Positions 50,584-58,667 are shown, counted from the stretch's first letter. The stretch is 64,000 nt of DNA from an uncultured bacterium (GCA_905214905.1 CAJMNK010000002.1:1-64000); one strand, 5' to 3'. Notes: a model not told the origin generated them from the letters alone. Program-made: numbers and translations.

Positions 50584-51490
50584 TGCCGAACGCGTGACGT
50601 TTACCAAGAAAAAGAAGACGGTTGCTTGTCCCGTGCCCTTGGCACCGCTTGCCGACACACATGCGCATCTGCTTTCGTTCTGGGGCAAGGATGTGCCCGA
50701 GACACTCGTGCGTGCCAAGGCGGCAGGCATCGACCTGTTGGTGACGGTCTTCGACCCCATCGCCGACAAGCGCAGCGTGACGGACTATAGCGACTGGCTG
50801 ACGCGCGAAATTCTGCCGATGCAGGATATCCCGCAGATCAAGTATCTTGCCGGCGTGCATCCGTATGGCGCGCCGGACTATACCGACGACATTCACGCGC
50901 AGGTTGTTGCTGCGCTTGATGACCCTTTGTGTGCCGGTATTGGCGAAATCGGTCTGGACTACCACATGGATTACGACGACGACATCACGCCGGCGCCCCA
51001 CAGCGTGCAGATTGATTGCATGGCGCGCCAGCTCGAGCTTGCCGTGTGTCGTAACGTGCCGGTGGAGCTGCATCTGCGTCACGAGGACATGGACCAGGAG
51101 CGTACCTCGCACGTGGACGCCTACAACGTGCTGCGCGAGGTGGGTGTGCCTCAGGCCGGTTGCGTGCTGCACTGCTTTGGCGAGGACCGCGCCACGATGG
51201 AGCGCTTTGTGGAGCTGGGCTGCTATATCGCCTATGGTGGTGCGGCCACCTTTAAGCGCAACGACGACGTGCGCGAGGCATTTGCGGCAACCCCACTCGA
51301 TCGAATTTTGTTCGAGACGGATTGCCCGTATATGGCTCCGGAGCCCATCCGCGGTCTTGAATGCGAGCCCGCAATGATCTCCATTACGGCAAACGCGCTG
51401 GTTAACGACCGTGTCGATCGCACTGGTGAGGACGCCGAAACAATCGCGCATGCCGCTTGGGAAAATGCCTGCAAACTTTTTCAAAAATAG
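50573..51490 (+). CDS. tatD: TatD family metal-dependent hydrolase
   Basis: A 305-residue TIM-barrel hydrolase, usually a 3'-5' DNase. Metal-ligand motifs appear in order: DTHAHL, GEIGLDYH, LHLRHED, HCFG and ETDCPY. The start at 50573 lies inside rsmA. The N-terminal 25 residues and the insert DYDDDITPAPHS are longer than in E. coli TatD (about 260). tatD is commonly next to metG and rsmA in Gram-positive bacteria, as here. Confidence 0.92.
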   Translation: MTLNAERVTFTKKKKTVACPVPLAPLADTHAHLLSFWGKDVPETLVRAKAAGIDLLVTVFDPIADKRSVTDYSDWLTREILPMQDIPQIKYLAGVHPYGAPDYTDDIHAQVVAALDDPLCAGIGEIGLDYHMDYDDDITPAPHSVQIDCMARQLELAVCRNVPVELHLRHEDMDQERTSHVDAYNVLREVGVPQAGCVLHCFGEDRATMERFVELGCYIAYGGAATFKRNDDVREAFAATPLDRILFETDCPYMAPEPIRGLECEPAMISITANALVNDRVDRTGEDAETIAHAAWENACKLFQK

Positions 51491-51493
51491 TTC

Positions 51494-51522
51494 TTGCGTT
51501 CGCGGTGGCGCTCCGTTATTCT
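51494..51522 (+). promoter_or_regulatory. Promoter of tRNA-Leu
   Basis: TTGCGT (51494-51499) and TATTCT (51517-51522) are 17 bp apart, 12 bp before the tRNA. Confidence 0.65.
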
Positions 51523-51533
51523 AATTCCTGCAC

Positions 51534-51620
51534 GCGGGCGTGGCGGAATTGGCAGACGCGTACGGTTCAGGTCCGTATGGGGGCAACCCCATGAAGGTTC
51601 AAGTCCTTTCGCCCGCACCA
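51534..51620 (+). tRNA. tRNA-Leu (CAG)
   Basis: An 87-nt tRNA with acceptor GCGGGCG/CGCCCGC, anticodon loop TTCAGGT (CAG), the long variable arm TGGGGGCAACCCCA typical of class II tRNAs, T-loop TTCAAGT and an encoded CCA. Its 3' end is duplicated at 55960, beyond the transposon. Confidence 0.96.
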
Positions 51621-51628
51621 TTGATTGA

Positions 51629-51656
51629 AAGAGCTCCCAGCAATGGGAGCTTTTTT
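51629..51656 (+). terminator. Terminator of tRNA-Leu
   Basis: AAGAGCTCCCA pairs with TGGGAGCTTTT, followed by six T. The transposon has inserted four bases past this T-run, so its left target duplicate overlaps it. Confidence 0.9.
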
Positions 51657-51660
51657 ATTA
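51653..51660. repeat. Left target-site duplication of the transposon
   Basis: TTTTATTA directly precedes the left inverted repeat and is identical to the eight bases after the right one (55821-55828). Eight base pairs is the usual duplication of the IS1595 family. Confidence 0.93.
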
Positions 51661-51685
51661 GGCTCTGTTAGACCAGAATTGACAT
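51661..51685. repeat. Left terminal inverted repeat
   Basis: Begins GGCTCTGTTAGACCA and continues AATTGACAT after one mismatched base; inverted match to 55796-55820 at 24 of 25 positions. Confidence 0.93.
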
Positions 51686-51782
51686 CATGCCCAGTCATCT
51701 TTACTAATTGCAAAATATTCGCCCCTTTGCTGGATTAAAACCGGCAAAGGGGCGATACGCTCAGACTCGAACAAGTTAATCG

Positions 51783-54440
51783 TTAGGACTCTGTCGTCTC
51801 ATCCCACTCGTCATCCGCATGCAAGATGGCATCAAGTTCGTTTTCGATATCGGAAACGCCAATATAGGCCTTTGCGATATTCTCCCGTGCATTTCGCACC
51901 TTTAAGGCAATCTCCTTCTGCTTCTCTATGGGAGGGTAATAGACGAGCACCTTCCCAAAGTCAGAAGACTGCGTTCTCCTTCGATTGCTGTGGCCGGTGT
52001 TGATGGCGCGGAATGCCTTTTGGAAGCGGCGGCTTCTCAAGAGTATCGACAGGAACTCCGGATCGATGACGTTTGGGTCTTTGACCCGCAAGATCGGATA
52101 TTCTTGCGTTACGAGGGCATGATCGAATTCCTCGGTGACGAAGCATACGACACCCTTCCATAGGTCGATTCCAGAGTAGACGATGTCGGAGGTTCTTACT
52201 TCAAACCAGTCGCTGCTTGAGTCGTAGAAATACATCCCTCGCCATTCGGGAGGGTTGTTTCCGACACCCGGTTCCCTAAGCCTTGCAACACCAGTTTGGG
52301 AAAGAGTTAAGACCTTGTACTCCTTCATCGGCTCTTCCCCGAAGTCCACGTTCCTTCTCATCCGCTTCACAAGGTTCATCATGGGAGCAGATGACCAGCC
52401 CTGCGGCACGTAATCGCCCTTATGGGCCACGTAGACATGGTATTTCGGATCCACCCTATGACTCGAATGGCTTCTCCATACTGACGAAGCCCTCTCGACG
52501 ACGCATCTCGGATCGGAAACCGCCCCGTTTTCTTCCCAGACATTCCACTCTCCCAATATCGAGCCAGTCTGATCGTTTGAAAGATAACCGTTCTCGTCGG
52601 CGACATAGAGGTCGTTTCGAGGATCAGGGCGACCAGATGGTGTGTATCCGATATGGGATGCCTCTCCAAAAAAGATGTTATAGTCCAGCCCGCTGTCCAT
52701 GAGGGCGGCCGCAATATCTCCTTCACATGCTTCCAGTCGATTGTTCAATCTAGCCGATTCCAGGTCGGAAAACTTTTCAAAAATCAATATCGAAGTCTTG
52801 TTCGTAGCTCCTGACCTGCGAAAAGCGAAGTCTGGAAGGGAGATCACGGACAGTATCCTCCCCGATTTAAAGAGCCATTCACGAAGGGCCGGACAATTTG
52901 ATTGAGACCCGCTGTTGTTGAGAACACCATCGGGCAGGACCATACCGAGCCTGCCGCCCGGCTTGAGCCAGGAAACGCTTTTCTCCAGGATGATTTGCTC
53001 TGACTGTATTGAGTGCTTTCCGCGGCCCAGGACGTAGTCATCCAGGCTTGCGCCGTCAAGCTGATCTTCATCTCCATCTGCGACCTTGGTTCCGAAGGGC
53101 GGATTACCCACGATCAGGTCGAACTGACGATCCTTCTGGAGTTTCGGCTTGCTCAGGTTCGGGCTGAGGCAGCTCTTGTCGGCCTCGATATTCGTGTGTC
53201 CATCGTGGTGCAGAAGCAAGCTGATTTTGCAGATTCTAGCCAGAGTCGGGTGAATTTCGATTCCGTAAACGTTCTGCGCGGCAAAATCTGATTTGATTCT
53301 CGCGAGGTTCCCCTGTCCGGCAAAGCCCGCATCGGTATCGTTCCATACCTGAAGGAGAGTTTCGAGCAAAAAGCCTCCCGAGCCACAAGTCGGATCTAGA
53401 ACGTAATCTTCGCTCGTGGGATTGAGCATCCCGACTGTGAACCTCGCTATCTGTCTCATGGTGAAATACTGTCCGAGGCTTCCGCGGAAGACCGATCCGA
53501 AGAAATCCTCGAAGGCCGTTCCGATGACGTCAGAATCTGTATCGATGAACGAAATCTCCTGAATGACGCGAACGACCTGAGCGACCTTGCTGTCTGGAAG
53601 ATCGATTTTTTCATCACGCGGGAAAATGGCCTGATCTTGCTCTTTGGCGTCGCTGAATAGCTTGTGGACCCTCGTGGCGATAGCCGAGTCGGGCTCGTTG
53701 ATGCCCGCTTGGAACGAGCGGGGGTGGCCGTTTCGCGTGTAGCGCTCGTCGCGGACTTTGGCGAACATCAGCTTGCTCCACTCATCGAAAGCCGATAGCG
53801 GATCGCGTTTTCCTCCAGCCCAAATGATGGAGTGCGCGCGCCTGATGGCGATGCTGATATCAAAGGCGCTCGCCGGCTTAATATCCATTTCCGTGCCCGC
53901 GTGAAACGGATACACCATATCCTGAGAGTAGTTCCTCGGAAGAAGTTCTCTATCGCCCAGCTTATTTCTCCTGCGCTCCCTAGCGCCGAAGCCCTCGAGC
54001 TGCCAGACGCACGACTCGTCGCCGTAGTCCTTCATGGAGTATTTTGCACCCAGCGCGATACCGTTGGCGAAGGCCTGCGCTTCCCCTTCCGCCTTTTCAG
54101 CCGGAGTCGCACCCTCTTTTTTGTTCTCGACGACTAACCAGGGCTTCGTGCATCTGTCGTCTTCGTAGAGCACGATATCCGCGAAATCGTTGTGCGAGCC
54201 CTCCACCTCGGTATCGATCTTTCGCGAATCATAGCCTTTCGACAGGACCAGAAACGCAATGGTGTCGGCCCTGACTTTTTCTTCGGGATCGCCGATCTGA
54301 TAGCTTTTCGTCCTGCGGAAGGAATACTTTATCTGAGTGCCGTCCAGCGAGAAGAGCCCGCGCATGATTGCAGTTTTCGATAGCTCCGACAATCCGAGCG
54401 AAGAGGCCAGTGTCAGCTGCGTTTCAAGTTGATTTGCCAA
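51783..54440 (-). CDS. Single-chain restriction-modification enzyme (type IIG-like)
   Basis: An 885-residue protein joining three functions. N-terminal PD-(D/E)XK nuclease: Asp88 (FADIV) and WLVVENKK with Glu105 and Lys107, like the HsdR N-terminus. Central N6-adenine methyltransferase: GQYFTMRQIARF (about 323), SAM motif DPTCGSGG (349-356) and catalytic NPPF (446-449). C-terminal specificity part (about 600-885) with the HsdS-like PPIEKQKEIALKVRNAREN. The start is a TTG at 54440 immediately after the TAG of the upstream gene, so it is translated by coupling. Cleavage and protection in one polypeptide suit a mobile element. The recognition sequence is unknown. Confidence 0.88.
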   Translation of the reverse strand: MANQLETQLTLASSLGLSELSKTAIMRGLFSLDGTQIKYSFRRTKSYQIGDPEEKVRADTIAFLVLSKGYDSRKIDTEVEGSHNDFADIVLYEDDRCTKPWLVVENKKEGATPAEKAEGEAQAFANGIALGAKYSMKDYGDESCVWQLEGFGARERRRNKLGDRELLPRNYSQDMVYPFHAGTEMDIKPASAFDISIAIRRAHSIIWAGGKRDPLSAFDEWSKLMFAKVRDERYTRNGHPRSFQAGINEPDSAIATRVHKLFSDAKEQDQAIFPRDEKIDLPDSKVAQVVRVIQEISFIDTDSDVIGTAFEDFFGSVFRGSLGQYFTMRQIARFTVGMLNPTSEDYVLDPTCGSGGFLLETLLQVWNDTDAGFAGQGNLARIKSDFAAQNVYGIEIHPTLARICKISLLLHHDGHTNIEADKSCLSPNLSKPKLQKDRQFDLIVGNPPFGTKVADGDEDQLDGASLDDYVLGRGKHSIQSEQIILEKSVSWLKPGGRLGMVLPDGVLNNSGSQSNCPALREWLFKSGRILSVISLPDFAFRRSGATNKTSILIFEKFSDLESARLNNRLEACEGDIAAALMDSGLDYNIFFGEASHIGYTPSGRPDPRNDLYVADENGYLSNDQTGSILGEWNVWEENGAVSDPRCVVERASSVWRSHSSHRVDPKYHVYVAHKGDYVPQGWSSAPMMNLVKRMRRNVDFGEEPMKEYKVLTLSQTGVARLREPGVGNNPPEWRGMYFYDSSSDWFEVRTSDIVYSGIDLWKGVVCFVTEEFDHALVTQEYPILRVKDPNVIDPEFLSILLRSRRFQKAFRAINTGHSNRRRTQSSDFGKVLVYYPPIEKQKEIALKVRNARENIAKAYIGVSDIENELDAILHADDEWDETTES

Positions 54441-54638
54441 CTATCTCACCGTTTTTCCGTCAGATGCCGGTGTCTTGACCTTCATCTCGAACGGCATCCC
54501 GCCCTCGCGGACGAGCGCCTTGAGGAACGCATTGACGGCGGTGGACATGGACAGGCCGAGCTCGTCAAGGATGACTGTGGCCTCTTTTTTGACCTCCGGT
54601 TCGATACGAATCGTCGTGGCCGGTATGTTCGACGGCAT
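54441..54638 (-). CDS. RelB/DinJ-type ribbon-helix-helix protein without a toxin
   Basis: A 65-residue protein resembling RelB/DinJ antitoxins (ATTIRIEPEVKKEATVILDE, LGLSMSTAVNAFLKALVREG). RelE/YafQ toxin genes normally follow directly; here the restriction-modification enzyme follows with no gap. The ribosome site GAGGAAAGG is at 7 nt. An inverted repeat overlaps its translation start region. I infer a repressor controlling the restriction enzyme, replacing the usual C protein; an orphan antitoxin is the alternative. Confidence 0.8.
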   Translation of the reverse strand: MPSNIPATTIRIEPEVKKEATVILDELGLSMSTAVNAFLKALVREGGMPFEMKVKTPASDGKTVR

Positions 54639-54672
54639 GGTTGTACCTTTCCTCGTATATCACGGTGCAACC
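54639..54672 (-). promoter_or_regulatory. Operator-like inverted repeat before the ribbon-helix-helix gene
   Basis: GGTTGTACC (54639-54647) and GGTGCAACC (54664-54672) are inverted copies at 8 of 9 positions, flanking the ribosome site and abutting the start codon. Autoregulation by the encoded protein is the natural guess. Confidence 0.55.
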
Positions 54673-54684
54673 ATTTTATCGTCT

Positions 54685-55740
54685 CTATGCGGCGGATGCG
54701 ACCCAGTAGTCCATATAGGGCGGCAATACGTTGAACATGTCGCGGATGCGGGTCGCGCAGGTGCCGTTGGCGAGCTGACGGGCGACCGTGGACTCCGCGG
54801 TGCGGGAGTCGGTCGCCATGAAGGTGCGGCACCAGCGGAACCAGTCGAGGTAGGCGGCGAGGTGCTTGGTGGACACGCCCTTGAAGCGTGCCATGAACGA
54901 TTCGAGGAGCGAATGGACGGTATTGATGCGGTTGATGGTGCCCTCCGAGCGGTCCTTGGAGTCATAGGACTCATGCGAGGCGACCTTCAGGTCGTGCAAC
55001 ACGTCGATGTATGCGGTCGCCTTGTCCGTGGCGACGACCGCGCCCGCGCCGATGCGGTCGCGAAGGGCCTCAGCCGCACGCTTGCGCGAGACCACGCCGC
55101 GCCCCGAGACCTCGAAGAAGGTGGCGTTCGTGTCGCTGATACCCGTCATGACGCAGATCTGCTCGCGGGAGAGGCCGCGCTTGTGGACCTGCTTGCCGCG
55201 GTGGCGAGCCTTTCTCGGCAGAGTGAAGGAGCCCTTTGAATGGTTGCCCTTGAAGGACTCGGGGAAGTATGTTTCGTCGAGTTCGCAGGCCTGCCCCTGC
55301 CCCACATGGAACGTGGGCGAATATTCCTTCAGGCACTCGATGAGCCTGTGGCGCATGGTGTAGGCGGTCTTGAGGCAGACACCGCAGCGGCCGGCGCACT
55401 CGCGGAGAGGGAGCATGAGGACGAAGCACTCGGCATAGGCCATCCAGGTCTCGCGGGGCAGCTTGCTCGTGCCGAGGATCCGGTCGGTGGAGCCTGAAAA
55501 CGTCCTGCCGCAGTCGCGGCAGAGGTAGCGCTGCTCACCGTTCCTGGACTTGCCCTTTTTAACGATAGCGACCGAACCGCAACGTGGGCAACGCTGGATT
55601 TCGTAGCTAGTTCCCGCTGCATCGTCGAACATGGCGGCACGGATGACGTCGCGTACCGACTCGATTGCGCGGCGGCGCTCGGACTTGCTGAGCTTCGCCA
55701 TGTTCTTCTTGAGGGTGATGACCAGATCCTCGGCGTTCAT
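54685..55740 (-). CDS. IS1595-family (ISXO2-like) transposase
   Basis: A 351-residue DDE transposase. An N-terminal zinc ribbon (CPRCGSVAIVKKGKSRNGEQ, then CRDCGRTFSG) is followed by the helix-turn-helix region and the catalytic set: LDETYFPE, ATDKATAY and a final His/Glu in INTVHSLLESF. I start at ATG 55740; an upstream in-frame ATG lies inside AT-rich sequence near the element end. Length and motifs are complete, and the element ends are intact, so it may be active. Confidence 0.93.
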   Translation of the reverse strand: MNAEDLVITLKKNMAKLSKSERRRAIESVRDVIRAAMFDDAAGTSYEIQRCPRCGSVAIVKKGKSRNGEQRYLCRDCGRTFSGSTDRILGTSKLPRETWMAYAECFVLMLPLRECAGRCGVCLKTAYTMRHRLIECLKEYSPTFHVGQGQACELDETYFPESFKGNHSKGSFTLPRKARHRGKQVHKRGLSREQICVMTGISDTNATFFEVSGRGVVSRKRAAEALRDRIGAGAVVATDKATAYIDVLHDLKVASHESYDSKDRSEGTINRINTVHSLLESFMARFKGVSTKHLAAYLDWFRWCRTFMATDSRTAESTVARQLANGTCATRIRDMFNVLPPYMDYWVASAA

Positions 55741-55795
55741 ACCTGTTCCAATGCCGTGGTTAACAATTATATTATACCACGGTGACATCACCTAT

Positions 55796-55828
55796 ATGTC
55801 AATTATGGTCTAACAGAGCCTTTTATTA
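55796..55828. repeat. Right terminal inverted repeat and right target duplication
   Basis: 55796-55820 is the right inverted repeat (24 of 25 positions to the left one), and TTTTATTA at 55821-55828 repeats 51653-51660. Confidence 0.93.
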
Positions 55829-56013
55829 TGGGCCCATCGCAGGGACTTGAACCTGCGAAGGAGCGAGCGTCAAGAAAACGCGGAGCGTTTTTAGCGAGCT
55901 GGCGAGTCCGCCGGCAGGCGGGCGAAGCCGGTGCGGATCCGCGAAGCGGATACGCGGACGTCCTTTCGCCCGCACCATGGATTGAAAGAGCTCCCAGCAA
56001 TGGGAGCTTTTTT
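55829..56013. repeat. tRNA-derived remnant and duplicated tRNA-Leu 3' end with terminator
   Basis: 55960-56013 repeats 51603-51656 with one mismatch: the last 18 nt of tRNA-Leu, CCA included, and its whole terminator. Before it, 55843-55854 (GGACTTGAACCT) is the exact reverse complement of the tRNA-Leu T-arm (51595-51606), set in a region that looks like the 3' half of a decayed tRNA on the minus strand. The rest (55860-55959) is GC-rich with short palindromes and no open frame. Without the transposon, the two copies would be about 200 bp apart, as expected for the scar of an integrative element that used this tRNA, or a partial tandem duplication. Confidence 0.7.
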
Positions 56014-56076
56014 GTTATGCACGATCTCCTTGGACGGGTATCCTAATGCCAACGTGTGCCTATCAGAGGAGAGACC

Positions 56077-57015
56077 ATGCTGTTTTCCGGTATCATCGCC
56101 GCCCTTACCAGCCTTTTGATTCCCATCATCATCCTGTTGTTGCTGCTCCCCAACGCCTGCTACGTCGTTGAGCAGCAGCACGCTGTGATCATCGAGCGCT
56201 TGGGTAAGTTCAATCGTATCGTCAACGCGGGCTTCCACGTGAAGGTGCCCGTGATTGACTGCAAGGCCGCCACGGTGAGTCTGCGCACCATGAAAAATGG
56301 TTTTGGCATCGACGTTAAGACCCAGGACAACGTGACCATTGGCCTTGAGGTCTCCGCTCAGTACCACGTGAGCTATGACATGGGCGCCGGCCCGGCAGAT
56401 TCGGGCATCTACAAGAGCTACTATATGCTGCAGGAGCCCGTCGACCAGATGCGCGACTTCATCACCGACGCCCTGCGCTCCTCCATCCCCGTCTACACAC
56501 TCGATGAGGTCTTTGCCAAGAAGGATGACATCGCCAAGGATGTCAACGCTACCGTTTCCGAGCAGATGGCCGCCTACGGCTTCACCCTCGTGTCGACGCT
56601 CATCACTAAAATCGCACTGCCGACCGAGGTCGAGAACTCCATGAACGACATCAACGCCGCCCAGCGCAAGCGCGCTGCGGCACAGGAGCTCGCCGAGGCC
56701 GACCGCATCAAGCGCGTCACCGAGGCAACCGCCGAGGCCGAGGCTATGGAAAAGGCGGGCGAGGGCATCGCCAACCAGCGCAAGGCCATCGCGCTGGGTA
56801 TCAAAGATTCGCTCGAGATCATCCAGGAGACGGGTGTCGGCAATGACGAGGCCAACCAACTGTTCATGTTTACGCAGTGGTCCGAGATGATGACGGAGTT
56901 CGCTCGCACGGGTAAAACCTCGACGGTCGTGCTGCCGAGCGACTTTTCGCAGTCGGCCTCGATGTTCGAGCAGATGCTGGCCGCCGGCAAAGTTCAAAAC
57001 GATTCGAAGGAGTAG
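56077..57015 (+). CDS. SPFH/band-7 (stomatin-like) membrane protein
   Basis: A 312-residue protein with one N-terminal membrane hairpin (IIAALTSLLIPIIILLLLLP, about 5-24), the band-7 domain (VEQQHAVIIERLGKFNRIVNAG..., about 32-200) and a C-terminal coiled coil rich in Ala and Glu (about 205-260). The start at 56077 follows AGAGGAGAGA. Such proteins form large membrane rings and microdomains. The neighbour NfeD-type protease often found with stomatins is missing; rlmH follows 6 bp downstream. Confidence 0.9.
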   Translation: MLFSGIIAALTSLLIPIIILLLLLPNACYVVEQQHAVIIERLGKFNRIVNAGFHVKVPVIDCKAATVSLRTMKNGFGIDVKTQDNVTIGLEVSAQYHVSYDMGAGPADSGIYKSYYMLQEPVDQMRDFITDALRSSIPVYTLDEVFAKKDDIAKDVNATVSEQMAAYGFTLVSTLITKIALPTEVENSMNDINAAQRKRAAAQELAEADRIKRVTEATAEAEAMEKAGEGIANQRKAIALGIKDSLEIIQETGVGNDEANQLFMFTQWSEMMTEFARTGKTSTVVLPSDFSQSASMFEQMLAAGKVQNDSKE

Positions 57016-57021
57016 GCGCGC

Positions 57022-57492
57022 GTGAAATACACCGTCGTTTGCGTCGGTAAGCTCAAGGAGCGCTTTTGGAAGGACGCGTGCGCTGAGTACACCAAGCGCC
57101 TAGGTGCCTATGCCAAGGTGGATATCCGCGAGGTGGCCGATATCGACCCGGCTAAGGCGGGCGGCGTGGATGCCGCGCGCGACAAGGAGGGGGCGGCGAT
57201 TCTTGCCGCCTTGCCGTCTCGAGCGCATGTGATCCTGCTGGCTATCGAGGGCAAGGAGCGCTCGAGCGAGGAGTTTTCGGCGAGGCTCGACGATCTTATG
57301 CTGCGAGGCAGCAGCGACATTGCCTTTGTAATCGGCGGTTCGGACGGCGTGAGTGACGACGTGCGCGCACGAGCCGACGAGATGCTCAGCTTTGGACGCA
57401 TTACCTTGCCGCATAACCTGGCGCGTGTGGTGCTGCTGGAGCAGATTTACCGTGCCTGCAAGATCAGTCGTGGCGAGCCGTATCACAAATAG
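57022..57492 (+). CDS. rlmH: 23S rRNA (pseudouridine-1915 N3)-methyltransferase
   Basis: A 156-residue SPOUT methyltransferase. The start VVCVGKLKERFWKDACAEY, the FVIGGSDGVSD knot loop and the C-terminal RGEPYHK are diagnostic and intact. It follows the band-7 gene by 6 bp and is probably co-transcribed with it. Confidence 0.96.
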   Translation: MKYTVVCVGKLKERFWKDACAEYTKRLGAYAKVDIREVADIDPAKAGGVDAARDKEGAAILAALPSRAHVILLAIEGKERSSEEFSARLDDLMLRGSSDIAFVIGGSDGVSDDVRARADEMLSFGRITLPHNLARVVLLEQIYRACKISRGEPYHK

Positions 57493-57565
57493 GTCGGCAA
57501 TACGAAACAATGGCGTGGGACAATACCTTTCGTTTTGAGGAATGTGTCTGAAAGGACTATGCGAT

Positions 57566-58336
57566 ATGAAGATTGGATTTGTCGGTTTTGGCAATATGGC
57601 GAGCGCTATGGCCGATGGCTGGATCGCTGCCGGTGTAGCTGCGAGCGACATGTGCGCCTGCGCGGGTCGCTACGACGCACTGGTTGAGCGCTGCGAGGCG
57701 CGCGGCATGGTCGCCTGCCACGATGCCGCCGAGGTTGTCGCCGCATCCGATATCGTGGTCGCTGCGGTCAAACCGTACATGATCGAGAAGGTATTCGCCC
57801 CGCTCAAGGATGCTCTTGCCAAAAAGGTCGTTCTGTCGGTTGCCTGGACTTGGGACAGTGCCAAGTGGGAGCAGGTCCTGCCGGGCGTCGCGCACATCTC
57901 GACGGTGCCCAACACGCCGGTTTCGGTGGGAGAGGGCGTTATCGCCTGCGAGAAGTCCTCTACGCTCAACAGCGAGCAGCGTGCTGTGGTGCTCGACCTG
58001 CTCGGTAAGCTTGGCGCTGTCGTCGAGCTCGACACAAGCCTGCTGTTTGTGGGCGGCACGGTGGGTGGTTGCGCTCCGGCGTTTGTCGCCATGGCAATCG
58101 AGGCCCTGGGCGATGCGGCGGTCAAGCACGGTATCCCGCGTGCGGATGCTTATCTCATTGTGAGCCAGATGGTGCTGGGTACGGCAAAGCTGCAGCTTGC
58201 AACTGGCCAGCATCCTGCGGAGATGAAGGATGCCGTGTGCTCGCCCGGCGGTGCCACCATCAAGGGCGTCGTTGCGCTCGAGGACGCCGGCATGCGCAGC
58301 GCCCTAGTCAAGGCAATCGACGCAACCCTCCAGTAA
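57566..58336 (+). CDS. proC: Pyrroline-5-carboxylate reductase
   Basis: Last step of proline synthesis. The 256-residue protein has the Rossmann start KIGFVGFGNMASAMADGW, the VKPYMIEKV strand, and the conserved C-terminal AEMKDAVCSPGGATIKG. The start at 57566 has AAAGGA at 9 nt; an upstream in-frame ATG at 57542 would disrupt the usual N-terminus. It is followed by a nested palindrome in place of a simple terminator. Confidence 0.93.
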   Translation: MKIGFVGFGNMASAMADGWIAAGVAASDMCACAGRYDALVERCEARGMVACHDAAEVVAASDIVVAAVKPYMIEKVFAPLKDALAKKVVLSVAWTWDSAKWEQVLPGVAHISTVPNTPVSVGEGVIACEKSSTLNSEQRAVVLDLLGKLGAVVELDTSLLFVGGTVGGCAPAFVAMAIEALGDAAVKHGIPRADAYLIVSQMVLGTAKLQLATGQHPAEMKDAVCSPGGATIKGVVALEDAGMRSALVKAIDATLQ

Positions 58337-58342
58337 AACCGA

Positions 58343-58489
58343 CCAAAAAGGGACAGGTTTATGTTGGCAGGTTTTTCCTGCGGTTTTGTCCTTTTAGCGA
58401 AAAGTGCCCCGCAACTGGCTCAATTCCAGTTGCGGGGCACTTGCGTTTGCCCAGATAAAACCGACCAAAATAAACCTGTCCCTTTTTGG
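58343..58489. repeat. Nested inverted repeat with perfect outer and inner arms
   Basis: Outer arms 58343-58361 and 58471-58489 are perfect 19-bp inverted copies; inner arms 58402-58418 and 58426-58442 are perfect 17-bp copies around a 7-nt loop. Each outer arm is preceded by the same AAAACCGACCAAAA, so the element also contains a direct repeat (58335-58348 and 58457-58470). It lies between proC and a converging small gene. It is the cleanest of the six elements of this design. Confidence 0.9.
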
Positions 58490-58493
58490 CAGG

Positions 58494-58667
58494 TTAGTCC
58501 CAGAAGCTGTCTTCTTCGTCCTCGGACTTGGGGCCGCGGTCGACATACATCTTATGGGTGCGCTTCTCCATTACAAAGGCAATAATCGCAAACAGCAGGA
58601 TGCCGCCGGCGAAAAGGATGGCAAAACCGGTGCGGGTGCCAAACAAAAAGGAAAAAACTGCGTCCAT
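58494..58667 (-). CDS. Small single-pass membrane protein
   Basis: A 57-residue protein: short N-terminus MDAVFSFLFGTRTG, one membrane helix (FAILFAGGILLFAIIAFVM), a basic stretch (EKRTHKMY) and an acidic tail ending EDEEDSFWD. The start has AAGGC at 6 nt and on the minus strand is followed upstream by a TATA-rich promoter-like region near 58710. Positive-inside topology puts the acidic tail in the cytoplasm. I do not recognise a function; the clean design suggests a real gene. Confidence 0.72.
   Translation of the reverse strand: MDAVFSFLFGTRTGFAILFAGGILLFAIIAFVMEKRTHKMYVDRGPKSEDEEDSFWD

Larger units (their letters stand above)
51661..55820. mobile_element. IS1595-family transposon with restriction-modification passenger
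   Basis: A 4160-bp element bounded by 25-bp inverted repeats (51661-51685 and 55796-55820, one mismatch, starting GGCTCTGTTAGACC) and an exact 8-bp target duplication. It contains, all on the minus strand and in this order of transcription, an ISXO2-like transposase, a ribbon-helix-helix protein and a large fused restriction-modification enzyme. The left 100 bp hold only the repeat. The interior is markedly less GC-rich than the host genes, which supports recent arrival. The family is known to include elements with passenger genes; the combination here is what is notable. Confidence 0.93.

Noticed and set aside
51661..56013. A prophage or integrative conjugative element at tRNA-Leu
   Set aside because: No integrase, structural or conjugation gene is present; all genes between the repeats belong to the transposon.
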